In this document: piece by piece, positions 22,960 through 33,320 of the stretch
Position numbering within the stretch: position 1 is the stretch's first letter
Layout of the letters: every line of letters begins with the position of its first letter
Assembly: GCA_018398815.1 (NCBI GenBank)
Contig: CM031614.1
Span: 46,390,873 to 46,454,872 of the forward strand
From: Conus ventricosus
Lineage: Eukaryota; Mollusca; Gastropoda; Neogastropoda; Conidae
Reading direction: 5' to 3'
DNA length: 64,000 bases
Position numbers and translations under genes: made by a program
Notes under the pieces: generated by a model
What the model was told of the DNA's origin: nothing
The model's database searches: none
What the model saw: the letters and a program-made list of their open reading frames with translations, nothing else

Positions 22960-24260
22960 ATTCAAAAGCATTGGAAGTTTAAAGACCATCATAACTGTCA
23001 CAGACAGGCTGTCGGAAATTCAAAAGAATTGGATGTTTAAAGACCACCGTAACTGTGACATACACTGCAGGCTGCCAGAAATTCAAAAGAATCGGATGTT
23101 TAAAGACCATCGTAACTGTTACATACACTACAGGCTGCCAGAAATTCAAAAGAATTGGATGTTTAAAGACCATCATAACTGTTGCATACACTACAGGCTG
23201 CCAGAAATTCAAAAGAATTGGATGTTTAAAGACCATCGTAACTGTTACATACATTACAGGCTGCCAGAAATTCAAAAGAATTGGATGTTTAAAGACCATC
23301 TAACTGTTACATATAAGCTGCCAGAAACTCAAAAGAATTGGATATTTAAAGACCACCGTAACTGTTACATACACTACAGGCTGCCAGAAACTCAAAAGAA
23401 TTGGATGTTTAAAGACCACCATAACTGTTACATACAGGCTGCCAGAAACTTAAAAGAATTGGATGTTTAAAGACCATCGTAACTGTTACATACATTACAG
23501 GCTGCCAGAAATTCAAAAGAATTGGATGTTTAAAGACCATCGTAACTGTTACATACACTACAGGCTGCCAGAAATTCAAAAAGAATTGCATGTTTAAAAA
23601 CCATCGTAACTGTTACATACAGGCTGCCAGAAATTCAAAAGAATTGGATGTTTAAAGACCACCGTAACTGTTACATACACTACAGGCTGCCAGAAATTCA
23701 AAAGAATTGGATGTTTAATTACCTACACTACAGGCTGCCAGAAATTCAAAAGAATTGCATGTTTAAAAACTATCGTAACTGTTACATACAGGCTACCAGA
23801 AATTCAAATGTTTAAAGACCATTGTAACTGTTACATACACTAGAGACTGCCAGAAATTCAAAAGAATTGGATGTTTAAAGACCATCATAACTGTTACATA
23901 TAAGCTGCCAGAAACTCAAAAGAATTGGATATTTAAAGACCACCGTAACTGTTACATACACTACAGCTGCCAGAAACTCAAAAGAATTGGATGTTTAAAG
24001 ACCACCATAACTGTTACATACAGGCTGCCAGAAACTCAAAAGAATTGGATGTTTAAAGACCACCGTAACTGTTACATACACTACAGGCTGCCAGAAACTC
24101 AAAAGAATTGGATGTTTAAAGACCACCGTAACTGTTACATACAGGCTGCCAGAAACTCAAAAGAATTGGATGCTTAAAGACCATTGTAACTGTTACATAC
24201 TGGCTGCCAGAAATTCAAAAGAAATGAATGTTTAAAGACCATCGTAACTGACACATACAT
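22960..24260. repeat. 63-bp satellite array, about 21 copies
   Basis: Unit core tttaaagaccatcgtaactg, ttacatacactacaggctgc, cagaaattcaaaagaattgg atg. Consecutive units start 63 bp apart (for example 23101, 23164, 23227). Shortened units of about 58 bp lack cacta before caggctgcc, and the order of short and long units repeats, which suggests higher-order duplication. Because 63 is divisible by three the array is readable as a 21-residue repeat on both strands; I do not regard that as coding. Confidence 0.95.
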
Positions 24261-24297
24261 CGCTCTATCCCTATGGAGAAGTTGATTGATGTTTCAG

Positions 24298-24431
24298 CTG
24301 GAGGAGAAGGTGCACGCTTTGACGGCGAGACTGGACATGTCGGAGCAGCGCCTGCAGCAGTCGCTGAAGAAAGCGGCGGCCCTGCCCACAATGGAGGCGG
24401 AGCTACAGCAGCGCCTGAGGCCCTCAGTCAG
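24298..24431 (+). CDS. PPFIA: Liprin-alpha exon: [20 protein letters not shown]
   Basis: Coiled coil: [35 protein letters not shown], then ALSQ after a frame change. Family members have LAEQKLQQTLRKAETLPEVE AELAQRVAALSKAEERHGN at this place. Length 134 nt, one short of 45 codons. The deletion sits at the gaggccctc tract at about 24420, where gagggccctc would restore L-R-A-L-S-Q. Acceptor gtttcag, donor cag/gtcact. Confidence 0.94.
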
Positions 24432-25470
24432 GTCACTGCTTGCTTTCTGCTTTTGACACAGTGTAGGGGATCTTTGAGCTGCGTTGTTGGTCAGTGTCTT
24501 AGGCACACTGTCAGAGAGCATTAATTGAGCTGTGTTATTGGTTAGCGTTTTAGGCACTAATTGAGCTGTGTTGTTGGTCAGTGTTTTAGGCACTCTGTCA
24601 GAGTGCATTAGGTTGTGAAGTCAGCATTTTGAGGGGAAGAAAATGTGTGGGGCATGCTTCCTTGAAGTATTACAATGTGGGTTTTTTTGTGTGTGTGTGT
24701 GTGCCTATAGTGAGGAAGGGTGTGAAATACAATCGGCAAGTGTTTAGGAATGAGTGTTATAGGCGTTTTATATGGAGATGTTTGAGTGTACTAGTATATA
24801 GTTATTGGTACCCAGAGAACAATGATTTTTGCGTGTACTAGTATATAATTATTGGTACCCAGAGAACAATGATTTTTAAGATGTACTCATGTGAAGATAG
24901 ACAAAGCAGTATGAACAGATGACAGCATTGTAAACGTCTAGAAAACTTCTTGCAATCAAAATCTGAAAAGTTAAACAGGCTGTTAATACCTGTTTTCTAC
25001 TCAGGTATCTTTTAGCAAGGGTTTGGTTAGTTGTCTGTTGATTTCAAGAACAACAGGTCTGTGGTCTTTCCTTACGGACTCTTGAATGGTTCCACAGGCC
25101 TAGTCTTGATTGGCAGTACGGAAGGTAGATGGGACTCTGGAGCTCTGTGTTTGATACAGGGACTGAGATAGATGTGTGATAATGTTTGCGGACTGCTGTT
25201 TGGTATCACTTAGTCCTGGTATCATCACTTAGTCCTTGCTGCGCTGTTGTCTGAAGTTCTAATAGTTCAGTGGAACACACAACTTCTTGGTGCTGTTGTG
25301 TGTAAGTGCAACTCGCAAGTGGAATGAAAGTAGTGTAATGAACTTACTGTGGCAATGTTTTTTTTTTAATGACCGTAACAGCACCTGTGATTTAATGCAT
25401 CGCCTCGGCAAAATGAGTAAGTACAGTGGTTAGGTATCATGATGAAAGGATGTTTGCTTTGTGCATGCAG
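24432..25470 (+). other. Liprin-alpha intron with two small tandem duplications
   Basis: Imperfect repeats of gagctgtgttgttggtcagt gttttaggcac lie at about 24475-24600. A ~53-bp tandem duplication (gtgtactagtatatagttat tggtacccagagaac) lies at about 24784-24889. The rest is unremarkable and ends in acceptor gtgcatgcag. Confidence 0.7.
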
Positions 25471-25553
25471 GCAGAGGAAAGGCACGGTCCATCGAGGAGA
25501 GACTGAGAACACTGGAACAGAACCTGCAGGACAAGGAGGCAGAACTCCAGCGG
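25471..25553 (+). CDS. PPFIA: Liprin-alpha exon: AEERHGSIEERLRTLEQNLQ
   Basis: Short coiled-coil exon: AEERHG, then SIEERLRTLEQNLQDKEAEL QR, matching the family pattern AEERHGNIEERLRQ. Length 83 nt, one less than 28 codons. A base is missing in cacggtccatc at about 25487. As written the frame ends in a stop within the exon. Donor cgg/gtaagt, phase 0. Confidence 0.94.
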
Positions 25554-25620
25554 GTAAGTCTCTTGGGCTGACGAGCTGAACTGACATTACTGTCCCTTTT
25601 CATTCCTCCCTTTCACATAT

Positions 25621-26650
25621 CAGGGGCGGGATTTTTCCTCGGATCCGCGGATTTCCGGAAGATCCTTGTTCATTCCGCGTAACAGCGTGTCGGTTCTGCG
25701 TGAGCGATTTGTGATTCATGTCTTTAAAAACATCGGGTGTCTTTTGTCCACAAACTATTCGAAATTCTTAAACGGCTTGGATTTGCAGTTAACTTGGTAA
25801 CTTTCTCCTTCCGGTTTTGCGATCTTCAAAATGGTGACACATCGAAGAGACGTCGTTTCACGCAGAGAAAATGTTTTCTGAAGTCAGAAAGTTCCATACA
25901 GATCGGAGACTACCAGAATTCAAGACTGATAAGGGAGTAGATGCATGGTGGGCAAGTGTGGCAGGAATGGAAAAATACCCCAAACTGCTTAAGCTTGTTA
26001 AGGCTGCTCTGAGCTGCTTCCATGGGCCCCTGGTCGAGTCATCTTTCAGCATGATGGGCGACATAGTTGACAAGGCCAATACTAACATTGACATAGACAC
26101 TTTCTCGGCAATCCAAAGTGTGAAGTATGCTCTACAGGCCAAATCCTTGAATTCAATTCAATATTTTGCTAAACTAGACCTAATAACTGAGCCAGTGAAC
26201 AAACTCCTTGTTCAGAAAATGACATGTGCACGCTCTGAAAATGAGAAAAGAAAGCAGAAGAATAGAGAGGAAAGACACAGATTGAAACAGTTGGGTGCAA
26301 GTGGATCAGTGCCTACCAAAAGAAAAGCCAAAGATGGCTTGATGGCTGCTGCAAAGAAAGCAAGGCAAGAACACCATGCCTCTTCCCTAAATAAAGAGCT
26401 CCACACTTGGAGGCTGGACATCTTGCTTTAATTTTGTGTGCCATTATGTTGAAAAGGAACTCCTCTCATCTACACTTGTCCAAGTTGTGAAAGACAGTAA
26501 GTATACTTGATTCTTATAGCTTTTTGTGTAAAAAAAATGTTGGCTTTTTTCCTTTAAAATTTGTTGATTTCAGTCTCAAAATGCACCAGATTGCACAGAA
26601 TTGAATGTAGCAACCCAAAATTTGGGGGATGCTCCCCGGACCCCCCCTAG
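25621..26650 (+). mobile_element. hAT-like DNA transposon fragment with transposase C-terminus
   Basis: Begins at cagggg, a common hAT terminus. A 186-residue frame at 25871-26431 has KYPKLLKLVKAALSCFHGPL, VESSFSMMGDIVDK and SAIQSVKYALQAK, which fit the C-terminal dimerisation region of hAT transposases (small residues then V-E-x-S-F-S). A basic KR-rich tail follows. The DDE catalytic part is missing. The 3' side (gggggatgctccccggaccc) resembles the 3' side of the element at 48011-48992. I could not find a matching right terminal repeat. Confidence 0.65.
25871..26431 (+). pseudogene. Transposase C-terminal fragment (hAT dimerisation-like)
   Basis: Open for 186 codons, with VESSFSMMGDI as the hAT-type core and a Lys/Arg-rich C-terminus (SVPTKRKAKDGLMAAAKKAR) that could be a nuclear signal. 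There is no N-terminal DNA-binding or catalytic domain. It lies inside a liprin-alpha intron on the sense strand. Probably a dead internal-deletion derivative. Confidence 0.6.
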
Positions 26651-27510
26651 ACTGTTTCCTCTTTTTTCCTGTATGGAGAGTCCCTCCAATGCATATCCTT
26701 CCATGCCTAGTGACACACATACACTGATGCGATGTCACAGATCATTATTAGCCATAAAGGCCTGACCAGGGTGTTGGGTTAGGAGTATATCAGGTATCAA
26801 TCAGTTCAGTCTTTTCATGGAACTTCCATTCCTTAGTTTTCAGGGAGAAAGAGGGGGGATGGGACGTTGGGTCAGAACTAATTGCGCTGAGATATGAAGT
26901 GGTCTACACAGCCTGTAGGCAGCGCCTCCTTGATGACTCTGACACTTGTACTGGAGATGGGCTGTTTATGAGGGGATGAAGCCTGCCTGCCGAGTGATGG
27001 GATGAAACCGATGATCAGACCACACCATGTTCAAAGATGCTGAACAGGTCCTCATTCACTATGATTGTCGTGGTTGATTCAAACAGCTGAGGAAATGAAT
27101 GAGTTGTATGCATTGCTTCTTTAGCTATTGGCCTTAGTGCGTTGAGTTTTGTTTATAGTTGAATATTTCATTGTCATTTTCTTTTCATCCTTTACTCACA
27201 ATTTTTTTTTCCCCATCAGTCTTTGTCTTTCTGTGTCTTCAGTTACTCTGACCCAGATGATTGGTAAAAATCATTTGGATCCTGTTGCTGATCCATGCTG
27301 CAATAGTTCATGCTGATTAAGAAAATTCATGTTCAGGAGAACACATGCAGCTCATTATCATTGTTTGCTTACCCCATCCAGCTGTGCATTGTGCCATCCA
27401 TACTACACCATACCACACATTACGCACACGCAGATGCACACAGAAACTTGGGGAAAGTCTTGACTACTCCAGTCCATTTGTTAACTCTAAATTCATTTTG
27501 TTTCGTACAG

Positions 27511-27705
27511 TCTCGACAGAGGGAGAAGATGAATGAAGAGCACAACGCCCGACTGTCGGCTACTGTGGACAAGTTGCTGTCTGAATCCAACGAGCGACTG
27601 CAGCTCCACCTGAAGGAGAGAATGGCGGCTCTGGAGGAGAAGAACAACCTGTCCCAGGAACTGGAGACTGTGCGCAAAATGCTGGATGAAATTCAGCAGG
27701 AGAAG
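27511..27705 (+). CDS. PPFIA: Liprin-alpha exon: [20 protein letters not shown]
   Basis: 65 codons, intact, phase 0 at both ends. [40 protein letters not shown] and [20 protein letters not shown] are the signature of the liprin-alpha coiled coil, almost identical to vertebrate family members over the first 45 residues. Acceptor cgtacag, donor aag/gtgagg. Confidence 0.97.
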
Positions 27706-28650
27706 GTGAGGCCTGCTGTTATCGCTACTGCTAGGTCTCAGTAAATCACAGTGTTGCTGTGACAGACACGTGTTATGGTCACTGCTTGAGATTTGATCAC
27801 GTCAGTTTAGTGGGTACTAAGGAACGCCGGACAATGTCATCTATTTGCCAATTGTCTTGGTGGTGCTAGATAATGTTTTGGTTGCCATACCCACCCCCAC
27901 CCTTAACACATGAACTAAAGAAGTTTAGCCACAGAATGGTACGCTTGCATGCTGGCCTGAGACATAGGGGAAAATCCAGTCCCACACTTGATTCACCAGG
28001 CACTGCTGGGATGGACACTGGCTCTCAGACTGGGTCGCTCATTGCAAGAGATTGCATGAAATTGGCTGTCAAATATATTCTTGGTAAAACTAGATGATGC
28101 ATATGCAGTGTTTATTGATTTGATTTATTTTTATATATTGGATTTATATGTTGGGGCACAGTTGATAATTCATTTCCAGGAAATATCTTGATCACTTTGA
28201 GAACATAAGATTTTAAATAAATGTAATATACCTGTTATGGATGCTGTTACTGTGTTAGAAATATGGTTATACACCAGTTGATAACTCGCACTGCTGTTTT
28301 CAGAAAATATGCTTCAGAAAATATTTGAGGCACATGGGTTAAATTGTGATATTTAGATTAATTGTTTTGTGAAAATTGTTTTTATTGTTAAATTTACCTG
28401 TTTATTTTAAGATCATTTTAATAAACTTTTATCGAGAAACTCAGGAGAAGTTAATCTCCATTTGATTTTAGTTAAGATCGCTTGAACTCACATGCTACGA
28501 CTTGTCTGTGCACACTGTTGTTGCTGCTGCTGCTGCTAAAAGCTCTGACAAAGTTTCAGTCCACTAAGACATCATGAATTAAGTTAAAAACATGATAAAC
28601 TTCTATCTGGTCATGATTGTCACAACATTGGTGCCATGTGTTGTGTGCAG
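27706..28650 (+). other. Liprin-alpha intron, nothing recognised
   Basis: AT-rich intron with a short GCT repeat (about 28520-28536). It ends in acceptor ttgtgtgcag. Confidence 0.6.
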
Positions 28651-28726
28651 GAGAGATCCAATGATGACGTGGAGCAGTACAGAAGGGAGGTGGAGACTCT
28701 GAGAATGCAGATAGAACGCTCATGAG
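28651..28726 (+). CDS. PPFIA: Liprin-alpha exon: ERSNDDVEQYRREVETLRMQ
   Basis: Last coiled-coil exon: ERSNDDVEQYRREVETLRMQ IERS, then M-R after a frame change. The family has a similar E-x-L-R-x-E-L-D-Q-M-R end. It is 76 nt; 77 would leave the two bases needed by the next exon, which starts in phase 2. A missing base in cgctcatgag (about 28721) explains this. As written, tga follows ERS. Donor gag/gtgacc. Confidence 0.85.
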
Positions 28727-29799
28727 GTGACCCTGTTTGTCTTATGTTGTCTTGATCCTTGATCATTGTATACAGTGTGTTGGTCAACATCAGAATGAAG
28801 TAGTAGAAATAAAAAGGAAAAGGAAAAAAAATAGACTTCACATACATGAAACTAACACCACTTAGGGACAGACATAAGAAGTTTCAAAAGAAGGATTTGT
28901 TTAGATTTTCTTATGTTACTAAAACATTTGCACACAGGGCTTGTGCAAACATTGTTTTTCATACCAGGGTTCCTCAAAGAAACACAATAAATCACACTCT
29001 TATCTAGACTCCACAATATTGCAATTATTGTTTTGAATAGATATTGATATGACAAAAATAGCGCACATGTGTCTGGTTACTCCTACTTTTCGTTAATTAA
29101 ATTTAATCCATGAAACACTAACAAGCAGCAAAAATTCTAATTGATCAAATCAAACCCATGAAAATACTAATAGCAGAGAATGATCAAAGGGAAAGGAATA
29201 TTACAAAATTGTCTCGGAGTCCGAGTACTATGACTGAGAGTGGATACCCCCATAACTTGGCAGCTCAGGGCAAATCGATTGGTGTTGTCATAATGTCAGA
29301 CATAAATAAATGTGCTGAAAATACATTTCTGATGCAACCTGTTTGAGTATCCAGCAGGGTTGTTTTGTTTGATGTTTATTGGTAGCCTAGTTTTCTTACT
29401 GCATTTTCTTAGTGGATTGCGAGGTTGATGTAAACATTTGTACGGTGGCTTATTGACAGTAGGTGGTTTGAGTTTTTTTTTTTAATTTGATTCATTTTTT
29501 TACAAACTGGCTCCTAATTGAGAGGTTGACAGAATCAGAAAGTTGCTATTTCATTGAACTAAACTTGTGGGCTTTGGGGGCAAATTTGTGTCAGTAGGGT
29601 GAGGTAAAACGATGTGTTGGTAAATCTACAGAAGCCAGGACAACATGTACAGAGCCTTCTATCGATCTTTTCATACAGCTGGATATCGAAGTGCTTTCAC
29701 ATTAGTCAGCATCCTCTTGCACTCCCTCAGTCCAAAGATGGGCAGTTATCCAACTTTTCTTTTTCTTTCCCTTTATTTTATTTTATTTTTAATCTGTAT

Positions 29800-30390
29800 T
29801 ATTATCGCCCATGTTCTCTCAATGGCTTTACTCTCAGCCTAGTCGTTCTGGCTCCTGATACACAGCCTCTTTCTAGAGTGACCTGTGGCAGCCTCACTGG
29901 CAACGGTCAATAGGCAGCCATAAATATCAGGTCAGCATGAAGCAGCAGATCAGAGGAGACACTGTACTGACGGTTGTTACTCTGTATTCAGTAGTAGGCC
30001 TATCTGGGTCTAATTCAGCATGCACAAGACAACACCTGCGAATCCCATCACTGATAACGTCAGTATAGTCTCGAAGCTAGTGTGAATGTACCCTCTGGTG
30101 GGTGCAACCACATCCATTAATGACAGTCCCTGAATTTGCCAACACCAGCAATTTGACTCAGACCCACTGGCATGGGTATGAAGTGGAATTAAGGCTGGGA
30201 TCACCATGAAGGTAGGATATTAAGGGCCACAGGATCTGAAACTTTCATGAGCAGCGAGGATGAAAAAGTGTTCCATTTTGCTCTGAGATTGCATGACAGG
30301 ATTATAAGCTATACTTCTTCCATGTTCTGATTGCTTGACAGGGCTGTAAGCAATACTTCCTTCCATAAAGTATTTCTGGAGCATACACAC
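29800..30390 (-). mobile_element. Long tRNA-headed retroelement, diverged partial copy
   Basis: gaggagacactgtactga, ggtgggtgcaaccacatcca, gatcaccatgaaggtagg and aagggccacaggatctgaaa match 44480-44870 in order and orientation with about 25-30 percent visible divergence. The head is missing. Confidence 0.7.
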
Positions 30391-30439
30391 GCTTGTGCCG
30401 ATGGGCAAGACTGAGCAGCACTTGCAATTAGTGAATGAA

Positions 30440-30560
30440 AAGCTTACCGGCCGACGGGCTGTGGCTGTGGACGGGGTGTCGGAATGAGCAGTGTGGGTGC
30501 ACTGCCTCTGAGGTGGCGTAGAGGTTGGGACAGCAAAAAAAAAAAAAAAAAAAAAGAAAG
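30440..30560 (+). mobile_element. 3' end of the long retroelement, plus-strand copy
   Basis: gtgcactgcctctgaggtgg cgtagaggttgggacagc followed by a 19-A tail is the reverse complement of 44325-44370. It defines the 3' end and poly(A) tail of the family. Confidence 0.75.
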
Positions 30561-30857
30561 AAAAGCTTACCAGTTTGACCTCATTGTAAATGACTAGAGG
30601 TAAGAGCTGACTGGGGACTGAAAAATCTCACAGATCTATGCTTGTGATAGGGTTGGAACTTGCAACCTTCCGGTCTGCAGACCATGACACCTACCACTAC
30701 GTCATTGTTGGTAACATTGCAGTAACTGGTTGAAATGAAAATGTTTGGATCACTTCACAGAGCGATGAGGCCCAAAGCTTTATGACAGCAAGAAAATTTG
30801 TTTAAATCTTTTGATCTCTCACACAGGGTCTTGAGTGTCTTCCATTCTGTGTCCTAG

Positions 30858-30939
30858 GTCTGGCTATGTGTTTGAGGACACTGTGTCCAGGAGAAGGGGC
30901 ACCGGACGAGAACAGGCTATGATGGAGGATCCAAACAAG
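30858..30939 (+). CDS. PPFIA: Liprin-alpha exon: SGYVFEDTVSRRRGTGREQA
   Basis: First linker exon, 82 nt, entering in phase 2 and leaving in phase 0: SGYVFEDTVSRRRGTGREQA MMEDPNK. This part is poorly conserved in the family. Its support is the strong borders (tcctag, aag/gtgaga) and exact phase fit to the next exon, which begins VNTLNEQEWE. Confidence 0.8.
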
Positions 30940-30965
30940 GTGAGAACTGGAAAGTTTTGTGAAGG

Positions 30966-31014
<49 letters not shown>

Positions 31015-31412
31015 GCGCACGCGGCTGGTGTGTGTGTGTGTGTGTGTGTGTGTGTTGTGCGGTGTGTGTGTGTTGTGCGCGTGTGTGTGTGGGGTTGTGT
31101 GTGTTGTGGGGACGGTGGTGGGTGTAGAGGTGAAATGTAGAATGCACAAGAACGCTTTTCCTGTTCATAGAAGTTGCTGATCTGATTTGATTTCTGTGTG
31201 AACAAATATCAAATTACAGCAGTTGTGCTTGTTGCTTATTCTGAAATTACAAATTATCTGGATGTACAATTCTTTCAGATTCTCAGCCTTTCTGGGTTTG
31301 GTTTTGTGTGTGTGTGCGCTTACATTTTTAATTGCTGAAGCCTTGTGCAAACTAACTAATCTTAATGAATTATTTTCCAAGTGTCACCTCCTCGCACAAT
31401 CTGTTGCTTCAG
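30940..31412 (+). other. Liprin-alpha intron dominated by GT microsatellites
   Basis: GT repeats at about 30968-31125 begin 30 bp after the donor; the rest is plain intron. Acceptor gttgcttcag. Confidence 0.75.
30968..31125. repeat. GT microsatellite
   Basis: Interrupted GT tracts starting about 30 bp after a liprin-alpha donor. Confidence 0.95.
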
Positions 31413-31633
31413 GTCAACACATTGAACGAACAAGAGTGGGAGAAACTGCAGCAGGCGCATGTCCTGGCCAACGTGCAGCAGGCGTTTGACGCCAGCGACA
31501 CCGAGGGCACGGACGACAACGAGTCGTTGTTTGGCACCATGGACCTGCTGTCGCCTTGTGGAGGGCACACTGATGCTCAGACCCTGGCCTTGATGCTCCA
31601 GGAACAGCTTGATGCCATCAACAATGAGATCAG
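31413..31633 (+). CDS. PPFIA: Liprin-alpha exon: VNTLNEQEWEKLQQAHVLAN
   Basis: VNTLNEQEWEKLQQAHVLAN, VQQAFDASDTEGTDDNESLF and LALMLQEQLDAINNEIR, the conserved block that in vertebrates reads QTLNEQDWERAQQASVLANV and MLQEQLDAINKEIR. The acidic DTEGTDDNE segment is also typical. Intact, 221 nt, phase 0 in and phase 2 out, donor cag/gtgact. Confidence 0.97.
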
Positions 31634-32530
31634 GTGACTTCACCAAGCCTCTCTGTTATGTGTTTCACAGTGCACTTTAACATTAGAGGACCTTGCCTGT
31701 ATTGCTATAGGATTGTTTCTCTGTCAGAGGAAGTCGCCAATGTTTAGGTCAGTCCATATTTGATACCTCTATGATTTTAAAAAAAAACAAATTTTCCTGT
31801 CGACAGTTAAGATTTTCCATCCACGTTCTATTACAGTAACATTTTTTAATCTAATTGTCATTTATGTGATGGTTGATATCTGCAAGACTTTAATTAACAG
31901 TTTCGTACATCTTAGTTCCGTTGATAACCACACTATGTAGAGCCTGGAAAGTATTGTCTAAGTGACTTTCTTTGGCAATAAAATATGTGACAGGTTTCCA
32001 AGCCACTTATGGGCCAGAATCTCTAAATTCTCCCCTGGATTGCCAGAATTCATATTCACCTACTGTTCAGTCATTCTGCTTTCTGAAGAGGCTGATGATG
32101 CTGCTGTGAAGATTCATGATTGGAAGAGACACCAGCAGTTATATTTAAGCTTGGGGTTGGTATGGGACCCTCAACCTCCCTGATTCAGTCTGGGGCTCTG
32201 AACGTTATACCACAGTGGCTGGTACCCCGATAGCTTATTTATTACCAACGGCAGTGTCATGGTTGTTGGTTTCATCATCATTATTTTCATCAACATAATT
32301 ACATTCTTTTTACATACACCACCTGACACATAATGATGTTTCATTTTGGCCAGTGTTTGATTGCTGTAGTTGTCTTGATGGAAGCAAATGCATATGAATA
32401 AATCATACATAATTGTATTGCATTTGGGCTGGGGAGTTATCATTATTGTCATGGTAAAAGCAAATGTCTAAGCCCATAGCCATTGATCCTATTAATACTT
32501 GTACTTGATTTTCTGTTTGTATTTTTCTAG
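31634..32530 (+). other. Liprin-alpha intron, nothing recognised
   Basis: AT-rich intron, no clear repeat; some Tyr/His-rich open frames are chance. Acceptor tttttctag. Confidence 0.55.
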
Positions 32531-32726
32531 GCTGATCCAGGAAGAGAAGGAATCGACAGAGCAGCGGGCGGACGAATTGGAGAGCAGGGTAGGGTCCACT
32601 AGTCTGGATGCTATAGCGACCCACTGGCGCGGGGCTCTGGATAGAGTCTCCCCGCCGGCCAGTGGCCGCTCCACCCCCACCCCCCGCGTCTCCCAGTCAG
32701 GTGACTGGCTGCACAAGTACCACACT
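32531..32726 (+). CDS. PPFIA: Liprin-alpha exon: [20 protein letters not shown]
   Basis: [20 protein letters not shown] followed by GSTSLD and a Ser/Pro-rich part with [20 protein letters not shown]. The family has EEKENTEQRAEEIESRVGSG SLD and GSGRSTP at this place, so start, phase (2 in, 0 out) and order are secure. This is the start of the disordered linker. Donor act/gtgagt. Confidence 0.96.
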
Positions 32727-33320
32727 GTGAGTGGGGCCCCTCCCTCCTCCCTCCGTTCTCCTGGTGTTGTGGACAGCCTGCAGTGTTGTGGTGATGTGGT
32801 TGGCAAGCTGTTCTGTTCCTCCTTGTGGGCACCATTGGATGAGCTGGATGTTGTGCTGATGTTGTGGAGGATCGTCTGGCGTAGTGGTGATGTAGCAGTT
32901 GTTTGGCATGTCTTGTGTTGTGCCAGTGCAGACTCTTGTATGGAGTTGTGTGGAGGTGCAGCGATGTTGAGGAATGTTGCCTGTATGTTGTAGCAGTGTT
33001 GTGAAGCCTCTCCAGGTGTAGTGCGATGTGTGTTTGACCACCTGATGCAGAGTGCTGTTGAAATATCTCTTTGTATTTTTCATCTGTGATGCATCTTCCT
33101 GAGTCATCTGGTGGTGTTTTCAGTTGCTGATGGACCAGTGTGTGTCATGTTATAGGCAATGTCTGGCATAGCTTGGATTTTCTTTTGCACTTTGTTGTCA
33201 TCTCTTCCTGGTGCTATTTGATGTTGCACCATTGATATTGACAAGAGTCTGGTGTTGTGATAGCCCATTGCTGTTGTATTCGTGTTATGTCACCGTTTCG
33301 TGGCACCTCCTGAAACGTTG
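32727..33320 (+). repeat. Degenerate TGTTGTGG-type minisatellite after the exon donor
   Basis: From the donor onward the intron is rich in imperfect units such as tggtgttgtggacag, tgttgtggtgatgtgg, tgctgatgttgtggagg and tgttgtagcagtgttgtg, spaced roughly 40-60 bp and fading by about 33320. No exact period survives. Confidence 0.55.

Larger units (their letters stand above)
22005..24297 (+). other. Liprin-alpha intron: hairpin repeat and 63-bp satellite
   Basis: Contains a TA repeat at about 22207-22220, a ~180-bp inverted repeat (22341-22518) and a 1.3-kb satellite array (22960-24260) that ends about 36 bp before the acceptor gatgtttcag. Confidence 0.85.
25554..27510 (+). other. Liprin-alpha intron carrying a hAT-like transposon fragment
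   Basis: The transposon fragment covers about 25621-26650; the rest (to 27510) shows no further repeat or exon. The acceptor is tttcgtacag. Confidence 0.75.
28727..30857 (+). other. Liprin-alpha intron with retroelement copies
   Basis: 28727-29790 shows nothing recognisable. Two pieces of the long tRNA-headed retroelement family lie at about 29800-30390 (minus) and 30440-30560 (plus). The acceptor is ctgtgtcctag. Confidence 0.65.

Noticed and set aside
23033..23470. Protein with 21-residue repeats
   Set aside because: Frame is open only because the satellite unit is a multiple of three; it breaks at shortened units and lies inside an intron.
22960..24260. CRISPR-like repeat array
   Set aside because: Units are contiguous without unique spacers, the period is 63 bp and the context is a eukaryotic intron; it is a satellite.
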